Shown here one piece after another: positions 9,483 to 18,197 of a stretch of 38,597 nt of DNA; position 1 is the stretch's first letter, and the number at the start of each line of letters is the position of its first letter. Source of the DNA: Methyloceanibacter sp. (GTDB lineage: Bacteria; Pseudomonadota; Alphaproteobacteria; Rhizobiales; Methyloligellaceae); the NCBI GenBank assembly GCA_029287395.1, contig JARFRF010000162.1, positions 1 to 38,597 on the forward strand. The letters run 5' to 3'. The notes under the pieces are model-generated. The model made no database searches, was not told the origin of the DNA, and saw only the letters and a program-made list of their open reading frames with translations. The translations under genes were made by a program, and so were the position numbers.

Positions 9483-10817
9483 TTAGAAATTGTTCGGCAG
9501 CCGGTCGGACTTGCGGTTACGCGGGTCGTCGGGGTCAAGCACCGGGTCCGACGTATCGAACCCTGACGAAAGGCCCCCGTCTTCCGAAGTGCTGGCGAAC
9601 ACCATCCATAGGCCAACCAGCGATACGACGGCAAGTACGCCAACGATGCCCCATTTCAGAAGCGGCGACTTTTTCGGTTTTTCAGTCTCTACTTCTTCTT
9701 CGACCAATTCGAGTTCGGGCTCACCCGGAAAGCTCGCGTCGCTGGGTTGCGCGTGCGCCGCTGATAATGCGGGATCGACTGAAGCGCCTGGGTCGGGCGC
9801 ATAGCCCGGGTGCTGCGGGTACATCGGTGGCTCACCAGGAAAGCCCGCATCCGCCTGCGCAGCCGTTGGCTGGGGCTGCGGCCCTAGCTGCGCCGGATGC
9901 GCCGTTCCTGGCCATTGAGGCTGAGGCACGCCTTGGGCCTGAGGTACGCCTTGGGCCTGAGGTGAGCCTTGGACCTGCGGCGCGCCGGCGGCCTGGGGTG
10001 TTGCTTGGGGCTGAGGCACGCCTTGGGGCTGAGGCACGCCTTGAGGCTGAACCGAAGCTTGGGCCTGGGGCACGCCTGCGGCCTGTGGTGCGCCTTGGGC
10101 CTGAAGTGTACCCCGGGGCTGAACCGCACCTTGGGCTGGCTGCGCAGTCTGAGGATGCAGCGCGCCCTCGGGAGGCGCCGCAGCAGGCTGCGGCTCAAGC
10201 GGTTGCGGCTGAAGCGGTTGCAGCTGAAGCGGTTGCGGCTGAAGCGGTTGCGAAGAAACAGGTTGAGGCTGCGGCGCCTGAGGCTGCGCGGCTTGGGGAT
10301 GAAGGGCCTCAGGCTGCACTGGCTGAGGAGCGCCCAATGGGGACTCGGGCCAAGCCGGCGCCTGTTGCAACGCTTGAGCGGTAGGCTCCGGCGAAGCCTG
10401 CTGCACAACGCCTTGACCCGGCTCTTGCGGCGCCGGCTGAGGCTGTGGCGTTCCATTCACCACTTCTGCTGTAGGCTGCCCCGCCTGCGGGGCTGTCGGA
10501 TCTGCGGCGACAGGTGGCACCATTACCGGAACATCCTGCACCGGCTTCGGTCCCAACTCCACGACACCAGCCTCAAGTTGCGCATATATCCGGCGCAGCA
10601 GAGGGCGCGTATCAAGATTGAGAAGCGTGCCATAAGCGCTCACGACACGGCACGTTTCCGGCCACGGCGGTAATGCGTAGATGGCGCCCTGTTCCAAGGC
10701 CTGTACGACCTCGACAGGCGTCGCGATACGCGCAGCCAAATCCGCCTCTGTTAGATTACTCGCGGCTCTGAGGTCCCGAAACAGATCGGCGACTTCCGCG
10801 TCATAGCCGGCAGACAT
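9483..10817 (-). CDS. Membrane-anchored helix-turn-helix protein with Pro/Gln/Ala repeat region
   Basis: A 444-residue protein of three parts. An N-terminal RodZ-like helix-turn-helix domain (about 1-85) includes [18 protein letters not shown] and [16 protein letters not shown] region of about 250 residues made of Pro, Gln, Ala and Gly follows, with hexapeptide-like repeats such as PQAQGV and PLQPQ. Then comes an acidic patch, a single transmembrane helix at about 389-408 preceded by KPKKSPLLK, and a tail of about 36 residues. Positive charges on the N side suggest that the HTH and the repeat region are cytoplasmic and the tail periplasmic. I chose the ATG at 10817 over a TTG nine bases upstream because GGGA lies at a better distance. 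It sits between ptsP and prfA. The HTH fold suggests a scaffold or DNA-contacting role, but the function is unknown. Confidence 0.85.
   Translation of the reverse strand: MSAGYDAEVADLFRDLRAASNLTEADLAARIATPVEVVQALEQGAIYALPPWPETCRVVSAYGTLLNLDTRPLLRRIYAQLEAGVVELGPKPVQDVPVMVPPVAADPTAPQAGQPTAEVVNGTPQPQPAPQEPGQGVVQQASPEPTAQALQQAPAWPESPLGAPQPVQPEALHPQAAQPQAPQPQPVSSQPLQPQPLQLQPLQPQPLEPQPAAAPPEGALHPQTAQPAQGAVQPRGTLQAQGAPQAAGVPQAQASVQPQGVPQPQGVPQPQATPQAAGAPQVQGSPQAQGVPQAQGVPQPQWPGTAHPAQLGPQPQPTAAQADAGFPGEPPMYPQHPGYAPDPGASVDPALSAAHAQPSDASFPGEPELELVEEEVETEKPKKSPLLKWGIVGVLAVVSLVGLWMVFASTSEDGGLSSGFDTSDPVLDPDDPRNRKSDRLPNNF
9915..10150 (-). repeat. Degenerate 18-bp repeats coding for PQAQGV-like hexapeptides
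   Basis: About a dozen imperfect 18-bp units occur inside the HTH membrane protein gene, readable on the plus strand as variants of gcctgaggtacgccttgg. They encode hexapeptides such as PQAQGV and PQPQGV. They are probably maintained by slippage or recombination, so copy number may vary between strains. Confidence 0.75.
10186..10252 (-). repeat. 15-bp tandem repeat, four units, in the HTH membrane protein gene
   Basis: Units of 15 bp (ggttgcggctgaagc on the plus strand) start at 10186, 10201, 10216 and 10231, with one or two differences between copies and a partial fifth unit. They encode PLQPQ-type pentapeptides. Confidence 0.85.
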
Positions 10818-11031
10818 TACTTCCAATCCCGTGAGTGCAAAGCCGCAAATCCGCCGGCCATGAGCCGACGTGCTTATCTATTAGCATCCAGTCCGGCCGC
10901 ACAGCCCCCAAGACCGGTAAATCCCCCAATCGCAGGGTAACACAAACCCAATGGCCGTGAGTTTGCAAGCCCTTGCCGTATGCTGCGAGGAATCTCACAC
11001 TGTTACGGCGCGGGCTTATATGAGGGCTGAT

Positions 11032-13290
11032 CTAGATCTGAACGCCCGTTTCTGCAGCAAATTGCTTTAGTTCCTCGCGCAAAGACGTTGTTCTAAGGTT
11101 CAATAGGTTGTCCAGCCTTGAGGAAAGGCTGGTGGCATCTAGAGACAATACCATGGCTTTGATGGGCCCGACGGAGGCCGGGGCCATCGAGATAGAGCGG
11201 AATCCCAGACCGATCAGCGTCATAGCCTCCAATGTCTTACCGGCCATCTCGCCGCAGAGCGTAAGCGGCGTCTCGAACCGCTCCGCCGCCTGAACGATGT
11301 ATCGCAATGCTCGGAGCGACGCTGGGTTCAGGGAGTCAAACCGGGCCGACACGCGCTCGTTGCTGCGATCGGCCGCGAACAGGAACTGCAAGAGATCGTT
11401 CGAGCCCACGGAAATGAAGTCGGCCATGGGTAGGAGGTGGTCAAATTGCCATAGGAGCGCCGGCACTTCGACCATTGCCCCAACACTCAGTTCGGAGGGC
11501 TCGGGCCGCCCATGGGTCTTCAAAAGCGTCAATTCGTGATCGATCAACCCGCGCGCGGTCTCAAACTCCGAAACATCCGAGATCATCGGAAGAATAATGC
11601 GCAACTCACGCCCGTTTGCCGCACGCAACAGAGCGCGAATCTGTGTGCGGAACAACGCCGGCCGATCGAGTGCCATACGGATTGCCCGCCAGCCAAGTGC
11701 CGGGTTCTCTTCTGCGCCTCCGCGAAAATAAGGGATAACCTTGTCGCCCCCTACATCCAAGGAACGGAACACGACAGGCCGCCCTCCTGCTTGGTCGAGG
11801 ATCGACTTGTAGAGCTTCGTCTGCTGCTCCAGCCGGGGGAATGTCTCCGAGATCATGAATTGAAGCTCAGTCCGGAACAGCCCAATTCCATCCGCGCCGG
11901 ATTGGTTGAGATGAGGCAAGTCAAACAGGAGCCCCGCATTGATCTGCAGCTCAATACGCTGATCGTCGAGCGTTACCGCAGGCACCTCTCGCAAGGCGGC
12001 GTACCGGGCCTGCTTGCGTGCTTGGAAACGAACCTTGTCCGAATAGGCATGCACCACTTCGTGGGTCGGACGCACATGGAGCTCCCCGCCCTGACCGTCG
12101 AGGATCGCTGCATCGCCCGGCTCAACCAGTTCGACCACGCCCCGACATTGGGTGATCGCCGCGATGCCGAGGGCACGGGCAACGATAGCCACATGGCTGT
12201 TGACGCCCCCCTCCTCTAGAACGAGGCCGCGCAACCGCTGGCGGTCGTAATCCAAGAGTTCGGCCGGCCCCATTGTCCGTGCAACGACGATCGCGTCGTC
12301 TGGAAGCGCACCAGTCGACGCCGTAGCCGTCTCGCCCGATAGAAACCGCAAGAGCCGATTTGAAAGGTCCTCAATATCGTGCAGCCTGTCACCGAAGCGA
12401 GGGTCGGCTAAGCGCATCATGCGCGCGCGCGTATCGTTGCGGACACGCTGGACGGCCGCTTCTGCGGTGAGCCCGGTCGCCAAAGCCTCGTCGAGACGGC
12501 GACGCCAGCCGTGATCGTGGGCAAACATGCGGAAAGCTTCCAGCACTTCGTGGTGTTCGCCGGCGCGCGCGAGATCGCCGCGCTCCATCATATCGTCGAT
12601 CTGTCCGGTTAGCTCCTCGATGGCCTGCCGCAGCCGGCTCCGCTCATGCTCCACATCTTCGGCAATGAGTTTTGTCACCACGATCCGGGGTTCGTGAAGA
12701 ACGATGTGCCCCAGAGCTACATCCTCGGAAATCGGCTGACCGACGAAGCGGATGCTCGAATCTCGTCCCTTCTCGGCGGTCACTTCCTCGGAGATGATGC
12801 CGCCCGAAGCTAGCGTGTCGGCGATGACCATCGCCGTCGTCTGCAGCGCCTCGACTTCTTCGTCGCTGTATTGGCGCATGGTCTTATTCTGGACCGTCAG
12901 AACACCGATCGTATGCCCACCGCGCAAGATCGGAACGCCGACAAACGAGTGGTAGATCTCCTCTCCGGTCTCGGGGCGGAAGGAGAAGGCCGGATGGTGT
13001 TGTGCGTCCGCGTATTGCTTGGGTTCGCCCTGCTCGGCAACAAGGCCAACGAGGCCCTCTCCGGGCTTCAAATGCGTATTGTGCACTGCACTGGCATTAA
13101 GCCCCTCGGTCGCGACAAGTTCGAGCGAGCCGTCGCGCCGCCGCAAATATAGCGAGCACACCTCAGCAACGATATTGGAGGCGATCAGGACGACCACCTT
13201 GTCCAGGCGTGCCTGCGCGCTCTCATGCTCCGCCATCACCTCGCGGAGGCGGCGGAGCATCTGCCTTGGAGCGCCAACGGATGCAGCCAT
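11032..13290 (-). CDS. ptsP: Phosphoenolpyruvate-protein phosphotransferase PtsP (EI-Ntr)
   Basis: Enzyme I of the nitrogen phosphotransferase system takes phosphate from phosphoenolpyruvate and passes it to NPr, which affects nitrogen, potassium and carbon control. It has an N-terminal GAF domain (about 20-160), the EI N-terminal and phosphohistidine domains with active histidine 366 in GVNSHVAI, and the C-terminal PEP-binding barrel with LCGEMAG. I chose the ATG at 13290 (752 residues, the usual length, beginning MAASVGAPRQML). The frame is open to a TTG at 13341, but that codon has no ribosome site and would add 17 residues. lysC lies directly upstream on the same strand, an arrangement common in this group. 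NPr and EIIA-Ntr are not in the window. Confidence 0.95.
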   Translation of the reverse strand: MAASVGAPRQMLRRLREVMAEHESAQARLDKVVVLIASNIVAEVCSLYLRRRDGSLELVATEGLNASAVHNTHLKPGEGLVGLVAEQGEPKQYADAQHHPAFSFRPETGEEIYHSFVGVPILRGGHTIGVLTVQNKTMRQYSDEEVEALQTTAMVIADTLASGGIISEEVTAEKGRDSSIRFVGQPISEDVALGHIVLHEPRIVVTKLIAEDVEHERSRLRQAIEELTGQIDDMMERGDLARAGEHHEVLEAFRMFAHDHGWRRRLDEALATGLTAEAAVQRVRNDTRARMMRLADPRFGDRLHDIEDLSNRLLRFLSGETATASTGALPDDAIVVARTMGPAELLDYDRQRLRGLVLEEGGVNSHVAIVARALGIAAITQCRGVVELVEPGDAAILDGQGGELHVRPTHEVVHAYSDKVRFQARKQARYAALREVPAVTLDDQRIELQINAGLLFDLPHLNQSGADGIGLFRTELQFMISETFPRLEQQTKLYKSILDQAGGRPVVFRSLDVGGDKVIPYFRGGAEENPALGWRAIRMALDRPALFRTQIRALLRAANGRELRIILPMISDVSEFETARGLIDHELTLLKTHGRPEPSELSVGAMVEVPALLWQFDHLLPMADFISVGSNDLLQFLFAADRSNERVSARFDSLNPASLRALRYIVQAAERFETPLTLCGEMAGKTLEAMTLIGLGFRSISMAPASVGPIKAMVLSLDATSLSSRLDNLLNLRTTSLREELKQFAAETGVQI

Positions 13291-13372
13291 AACAATAAGT
13301 CCCGGACCGTCCGCCTTCCGGCGGATCTCGAGATTCCTCAATATAGACGGCTAGAGTAGCCCTATTATGCCG

Positions 13373-14665
13373 TCAGGCGCCGTCCAAACCAAAAAGGCTG
13401 TGCAAGGTTCGCACCGCGAGCTCGGCGTAAGCAGCGTCGATCAACACGCTTATTTTGATTTCGGACGTTGATATTGCCTCGATATTGATGCCCTTTTCGG
13501 CAAGAGCGCTGAACATTTGGGCGGCAACGCCCGCATGACTTCGCATGCCAACGCCAATGGCGGAGACCTTGGCAATGTCGGTCGCCCCACGCAAATCGAG
13601 ATAGTCGATCTCATCCTTGGCCGACTTCAGAACTTCAAGCGCGCGATCGAGATCCGAGCTCTGCACGGTGAAGGTCAAATCCGTCGAACGTCCGTCCTCG
13701 GAGACGTTTTGCACGATCATGTCGACGTTGATGTTGGCATCGGACAGAGGACCGAAGACGCGGGCTGCAACGCCCGGCTTGTCGGCAACCTTCAACAACG
13801 TGACCTTGGCTTCGTCGCGCGCGTAAGCAATTCCACTGACGACATTCTGCTCCATGATCTCATCCTCAGGGCAAACGAGTGTACCAATCCCTTCGCCCGT
13901 GTCGGCATTGCCGGGCATGTCGGGACTATCGAAGCTCGAGCGCACAAGCACGGGTACGCCCCATTGCATGGCCATTTCCACCGAACGCGTCTGCAGAACC
14001 TTGGCCCCCTGTGACGCCATTTCTAGCATCTCTTCATAGGAAATACGGTCGAGCCGGTGCGCTTTGCTCACCATGCGCGGATCGGTCGTATAAACCCCGT
14101 CCACGTCTGTATAGATATCGCAGCGATCGGCCCCAAGGGCCGCGGCAAGGGCTACGGCGCTTGTGTCGGACCCGCCCCGGCCAAGCGTGGCGATGCGGTT
14201 GTTCGGCGCAATGCCCTGGAAGCCCGCACAGACTGCTACTTCGCCGCCGAGCATCGCCGCCTTGATCTCGTCCACGTCGATGCCGGTGATCCGCGCTTTT
14301 TGATGGGCTTCGTCCGTCCGCACAGGGATCTGCCAGCCCTGCCATGAGCGAGCGCTCACGCCCATGGACTGCAACACCAACGCCAAGAGTCCGGAAGTGA
14401 CCTGTTCGCCCGAGGAAACGACTGCGTCGTACTCCCGGCAGTCGTAGAGCGAGGACTGATCCGAAGCGCCCTCGTCCTCGGGTTTAAAGCCCCAAGCCTC
14501 CTCAACCCAGCCAATCAGCTTGTTCGTCTGGCCGGCCATAGCGGAGACCACGACGGCGCAGGCGTTCCCCGCGTCGCTTTCGCGCTTCACGTGCGCCGCG
14601 ACGCGACGGATACGGTCGAGATCCGCCACGGACGTGCCACCAAATTTCAACACAAGCAAAGACAT
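13373..14665 (-). CDS. lysC: Aspartate kinase
   Basis: It phosphorylates aspartate, the first step towards lysine, threonine, methionine and diaminopimelate. The 430-residue protein opens with the kinase motif KFGGTS at residues 7-12 and shows YTDVDGVYTTDPR near residues 185-200. Two C-terminal ACT domains follow (from about residue 285), including VSEDGRSTDLTFTV and ISTSEIKISVLID. This is the monofunctional, feedback-regulated type. The ATG at 14665 starts directly at the kinase domain. It is divergent from ubiG across about 150 bases and lies upstream of ptsP. It is slightly longer than many homologues because of an acidic insertion near residues 60-70 (KPEDEGASDQ). Confidence 0.96.
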   Translation of the reverse strand: MSLLVLKFGGTSVADLDRIRRVAAHVKRESDAGNACAVVVSAMAGQTNKLIGWVEEAWGFKPEDEGASDQSSLYDCREYDAVVSSGEQVTSGLLALVLQSMGVSARSWQGWQIPVRTDEAHQKARITGIDVDEIKAAMLGGEVAVCAGFQGIAPNNRIATLGRGGSDTSAVALAAALGADRCDIYTDVDGVYTTDPRMVSKAHRLDRISYEEMLEMASQGAKVLQTRSVEMAMQWGVPVLVRSSFDSPDMPGNADTGEGIGTLVCPEDEIMEQNVVSGIAYARDEAKVTLLKVADKPGVAARVFGPLSDANINVDMIVQNVSEDGRSTDLTFTVQSSDLDRALEVLKSAKDEIDYLDLRGATDIAKVSAIGVGMRSHAGVAAQMFSALAEKGINIEAISTSEIKISVLIDAAYAELAVRTLHSLFGLDGA

Positions 14666-14817
14666 AGCTGCTCACAACAAGAGGGCCGGTCCCCTGAATC
14701 GGAACCGGCCGGAACTTTCCGCGTCTTTCTACTGTCATGGGTTGTAGCCTGCAACAGGGCGCAGGCATATAGAGCTGCGACCTTGACAGAAAGTCGCCTC
14801 GCACCGCCAATGCGCCC

Positions 14818-15588
14818 ATGACCGCCTCAGAGACAAACGGTGCGCTGGAAGCCTCTACGACACTCGACACGAGCGAAGTCAAACAATTCGCCGCGCTTGC
14901 CGACGAGTGGTGGGACGAGAATGGGCCGTTCAAGCCGCTCCACCAGCTCAATCCGACCCGGCTCACCTATATTCGCGACCGGCTTTGCGCCCAGTTCGGA
15001 CGGGATCCAAAGGAGCCACCCTGCCTAGACCGTCTCACGATCCTCGACATTGGCTGCGGAGGCGGCCTCGTCTCCGAGCCCCTCACCCGATTGGGAGCCA
15101 CCGTAACAGGCATCGACCCCAGCGCCGAGACGATTGCCGCGGCCAGGGCACACGCGGAAGGTGCGGGCCTCTTCATCGCCTATGAGGCCACCAGCGCAGA
15201 GGCCGTTGTGGGGCAAGGGCGCCGGTTCGACGCCGTGCTTCTCCTCGAAGTCATCGAGCATGTGCCGGACGTCCCAGCCTTTCTTGCGCGGCTGGCGCCA
15301 CTCGTGGCCGAAGACGGCGTCATGATTCTGTCGACGCTAAACAGAACGCTGAAGTCCTATGCGCTCGCGATAGTCGGCGCGGAGTATGTGCTGCGCTGGA
15401 TCCCCACCGGAACGCATCAATGGGACCGGTTTGTCACGCCCGACGAACTCAGAACCAGTCTCAACGAAGCAGGACTGAAGGCGATTGACCTCACCGGTAT
15501 GGTCTACGATCCGCTTACGGACAGTTGGCGGCTCTCGCGCGACACCGGCGTGAACTACTTCGTGACGGCGGCCCGGCCACGCGGCTAG
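14818..15588 (+). CDS. ubiG: Ubiquinone biosynthesis O-methyltransferase UbiG
   Basis: It is a SAM-dependent enzyme that performs both O-methylations in ubiquinone synthesis. The 256-residue protein has the UbiG N-terminal signature (FAALADEWWDENGPFKPLH), the SAM-binding motif LDIGCGGGLVSEPL near residues 75-88, and the late motif GTHQWDRFVTPDEL near 200. An ATG nine bases upstream is closed by a stop after three codons, so the ATG at 14818 is used. There is no strong ribosome-binding site; a TTGACA at 14783-14788 could be a -35 element, but the -10 is unclear. It is divergent from lysC. Confidence 0.95.
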   Translation: MTASETNGALEASTTLDTSEVKQFAALADEWWDENGPFKPLHQLNPTRLTYIRDRLCAQFGRDPKEPPCLDRLTILDIGCGGGLVSEPLTRLGATVTGIDPSAETIAAARAHAEGAGLFIAYEATSAEAVVGQGRRFDAVLLLEVIEHVPDVPAFLARLAPLVAEDGVMILSTLNRTLKSYALAIVGAEYVLRWIPTGTHQWDRFVTPDELRTSLNEAGLKAIDLTGMVYDPLTDSWRLSRDTGVNYFVTAARPRG

Positions 15589-15721
15589 AGCGCACCTCCA
15601 AAAAGTACTAACCCGCGCCGAATGGCCCTCCGAACGCGTCGCCTGACCTAGTTGTTCAACTAGGCGCGACTTTGCGTTCGCCCTTTCACGTAGCCGCTAG
15701 GGCTCATTATAACGAGCGGGC

Positions 15722-16597
15722 TTAGTAGCCCGGTGCGCGGAACCAATTGCCCCGGCGCGGAGCGCGGCGATATCGGCGCTGCTGGTTCCGAGGCTGATAG
15801 GCGCGGCGGCGGCGCTCTGCCCGCGGCCGGATCTCGTTATAACCATAGCGGCGATAGTCGCGGTAAGGCGCATAGCGCGGGTATGCGGTACGGCCATAGT
15901 CGAAATAGGGATCGTAGTCGCTATCGGGATGGGCCATCTTGTAGTCGCCACCCGGCGTCGATCCTGAAAGGACGACTTCCGTGCGGTCTAGACCGTGCTC
16001 TTTGACCAAGTTGTAGAATGTCTTCGCATTCTTCGGCGACAGACGAACACATCCCTTGGAAGCCGGCCGGCCGAGCTTATTGACCTGGTCTGTGGCATGC
16101 ACCGCGTGCCCTTTCTTTGTGAAGAACACCGCATGTGGCATCGGCGTATTATTCCATTGCCTGCTGTGCCAAATCTCGTTCATCGAACTGGTGGTAAATG
16201 TCCCCGATGGCGTCGCGTAGCCTGGTAGGCCTGTCGACACCGGCCAGCGATGCTCCTCGACACCATCGACAAAGACCGTCATCTCCTGGGAAGTCTTATC
16301 GATATTCGCAACGATGATGGGAGTCTTTGGCTCGATCGGGGCTTCCGCCTCGGCCTGGTCTTCGCGCTCTCCTGCGGCCTCGCTCGCTTCAAGCGGGCCA
16401 GCCGGATAAATGGGCTGCGGCTGGGCATCGAGCCCCGTGGGCATGTCGAGATTGAGATCTGCTGGATTCGCGTCGGCGTCGGATTGGGCTGCCGCCGGTT
16501 GGGCGAACAAGACAACCGCGAGACACGCAGCTAGCGTCAGCCGGAACGCCGTGAAAAGGGTCCTAAGCCGAAACTGCGGGGGAGATATGAAGCGCAT
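15722..16597 (-). CDS. L,D-transpeptidase (YkuD domain), exported
   Basis: It is a predicted periplasmic enzyme that forms 3-3 peptidoglycan cross-links or attaches proteins to murein. The 291-residue form starting at 16597 (AGGGAA seven bases upstream) has a signal peptide ending near AQPAAAQS. The frame extends 25 codons further up, but these would precede the signal peptide. The YkuD domain (about residues 80-215) has a conserved histidine in HAVHATDQ and the cysteine motif SKGCVRLS. The C-terminal 60 residues are rich in Tyr and Arg (YRDYRRYGYNE, RNQQRRYRRAPRRG), a basic tail that may bind the wall or outer membrane. It follows DUF1178 on the same strand after a gap of about 165 bases. 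Confidence 0.92.
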   Translation of the reverse strand: MRFISPPQFRLRTLFTAFRLTLAACLAVVLFAQPAAAQSDADANPADLNLDMPTGLDAQPQPIYPAGPLEASEAAGEREDQAEAEAPIEPKTPIIVANIDKTSQEMTVFVDGVEEHRWPVSTGLPGYATPSGTFTTSSMNEIWHSRQWNNTPMPHAVFFTKKGHAVHATDQVNKLGRPASKGCVRLSPKNAKTFYNLVKEHGLDRTEVVLSGSTPGGDYKMAHPDSDYDPYFDYGRTAYPRYAPYRDYRRYGYNEIRPRAERRRRAYQPRNQQRRYRRAPRRGNWFRAPGY

Positions 16598-16761
16598 GAT
16601 TCGTTCCCTGGTAATGCGCGATCCATCCGTCCGGCAGGCTCCATCATTACAGAGCCTTCCCGACATTTCCACGGCACGTCGCGAATTATTGTTCGGGTTT
16701 ACGCAATAGGCGCAAATAAGTGGTTACCCAGCGGGCAATGCAACGCGACACGCTACGCTTA

Positions 16762-17223
16762 TTAGTTGTGGTCTTCGGGTAGTTTGGGAAGGGGTAGAAC
16801 CAGAATTCCGTCTTCATACAATGACTTAGCCTCATCCGCCGTTGCCTCGCCATAAATGATCCGCTCGTCGGCGTCGCCCTCGTGCATTTTTCGGGCTTCT
16901 TCGGCGAATCGGTCGCCAACATCGTCGGCATTGGCCTTGAGGTGTTCCCGTAGGCCTTTCAAAAACGCGTAGGTCTGACTGCCCGCGGTGCCGGGTTCCT
17001 CGGAGTTCAGCGTTGTCGCGGCGTCCGTGCCCCGTTCGCGCTTCGCCCCTTGGCGCCGACCGCGCAACACAGCCGGGGCCATGGGCGCTTTGCACACGCC
17101 GGCGCTTCCGCAGTTGGGGCAGCGAATCGCTCCGGCTTCCTGTTGCTCTTCATAGGACGCGCTCGAGGCGAACCATGCGTCGAAGGCGTGCCCAGCAGAA
17201 CATTTGAGGGCGTAGCGAATCAT
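16762..17223 (-). CDS. DUF1178 family protein
   Basis: A 153-residue protein of a proteobacterial family without known function. The N-terminus has a zinc-ribbon-like pair: LKCSAGHAF near residue 7 and RCPNCGSAGV near residue 34. The middle is basic (LRGRRQGAKRERG). The C-terminal part contains the family segment FAEEARKMHEGDADERIIYGEAT. Its ATG overlaps the stop of the carbon-nitrogen hydrolase by four bases (ATGA), so the two are probably co-translated. This pairing recurs in alphaproteobacteria. Confidence 0.92.
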   Translation of the reverse strand: MIRYALKCSAGHAFDAWFASSASYEEQQEAGAIRCPNCGSAGVCKAPMAPAVLRGRRQGAKRERGTDAATTLNSEEPGTAGSQTYAFLKGLREHLKANADDVGDRFAEEARKMHEGDADERIIYGEATADEAKSLYEDGILVLPLPKLPEDHN

Positions 17224-18110
17224 GAGGCTTGCCGCTCTGCAGCGGCGTCGGCCAAGGGGGCGAACTCTATGTCGAATGCGCGTCCATGCGTAAGGGCGGG
17301 AATCCGTGCGCGTGCCTCAGTCACATGGGCAAGATCGATTTCGGCGAAAATCACGCATGGATCAGCTCCCGCCTCGGCCAGGATCTCGCCCCAGGGTGAG
17401 ACGATCAACGAATGCCCGTAGGTCCAGCGGCCATTCTCATGGAGCCCGCCTTGCGTCGCCGCAAAGACGAAGGTGCCTGTCTCGATCGCTCTCGCGCGCA
17501 GGAGAACATGCCAATGTGCCTCTCCGGTCTGCTTTGTGAACGCTGCGGGAATGGCAACCATATTCGCCCCCGCCATCGCCAGTGCCCGGTAGAGCGCGGC
17601 GAAACGTAGATCGTAACAGATCGTCATCCCAAGCTTGGCGGGTACGCCAGCCGGGCTCAAGTCTGCCAAGACTGCCTTGTTCCCTGGGCTGAAGTTGTCG
17701 GACTCGCGGTACGTTTCATCGTCAGGAAGATCGACGTCGAACATGTGTAGCTTGTCATAGCGCGCAACGACGGAGCCATCGGGCGCCAAGAGATAGGAGC
17801 GGTTGGCGATCCGCCCATCCTGCTGCTGAACACCGAGAGAACCGATATGCAGCCAAACGCGCAGCTCTTTGGCAAGCGCGCGAAACAAGGACAGCGGCCG
17901 GCTCTCTGGCTCGGGTTGCACTTGCCGCCGGACAAGTTCCGGCTCGAGCTCCATCAGCGCAGTATTCTCAGGCGTCTGAATATAGTCCGCGCCACCTTTC
18001 GCCGCCTCGCGGATCATAGCTTCGGCAGAGATGAGGTTTTCTTCGACCACGCGCCCTGCCCGCAACTGCACAAGCGCGGCGCGAAACCGATTGGATTTCT
18101 CAGACCCCAT
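17220..18110 (-). CDS. Carbon-nitrogen hydrolase (nitrilase superfamily, Nit-like)
   Basis: A 296-residue cytoplasmic amidase-fold enzyme. It keeps the catalytic triad in context: Glu in TPENTALM (near residue 46), Lys in RYDKLHMFD, and Cys in GMTICYDLRF. The sequence is closest to the Nit1/Nit2/omega-amidase branch, which hydrolyses alpha-keto acid amides or deaminated glutathione. The exact substrate cannot be settled by reading. It is coupled to the DUF1178 gene downstream through a 4-base overlap. In related genomes as I recall them, a glutaredoxin gene (grxC) often stands between comF and this gene; none is present here. Confidence 0.92.
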   Translation of the reverse strand: MGSEKSNRFRAALVQLRAGRVVEENLISAEAMIREAAKGGADYIQTPENTALMELEPELVRRQVQPEPESRPLSLFRALAKELRVWLHIGSLGVQQQDGRIANRSYLLAPDGSVVARYDKLHMFDVDLPDDETYRESDNFSPGNKAVLADLSPAGVPAKLGMTICYDLRFAALYRALAMAGANMVAIPAAFTKQTGEAHWHVLLRARAIETGTFVFAATQGGLHENGRWTYGHSLIVSPWGEILAEAGADPCVIFAEIDLAHVTEARARIPALTHGRAFDIEFAPLADAAAERQAS

Positions 18111-18197
18111 TCTAAACTCTCAATCGTTGGTCTCATCAAAAATAGGCTTGCTCGAAATTAGCTCGGTGCTCGGGCTTCGAGAAGCAGTGCGCGGCGC

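Noticed and set aside
9407-10384. 325-residue plus-strand frame opposite the HTH membrane protein
   Set aside because: It is the antisense of the Pro/Gln-rich repeats, so long stop-free frames are expected; it has no family match or ribosome site and overlaps a well-supported gene.
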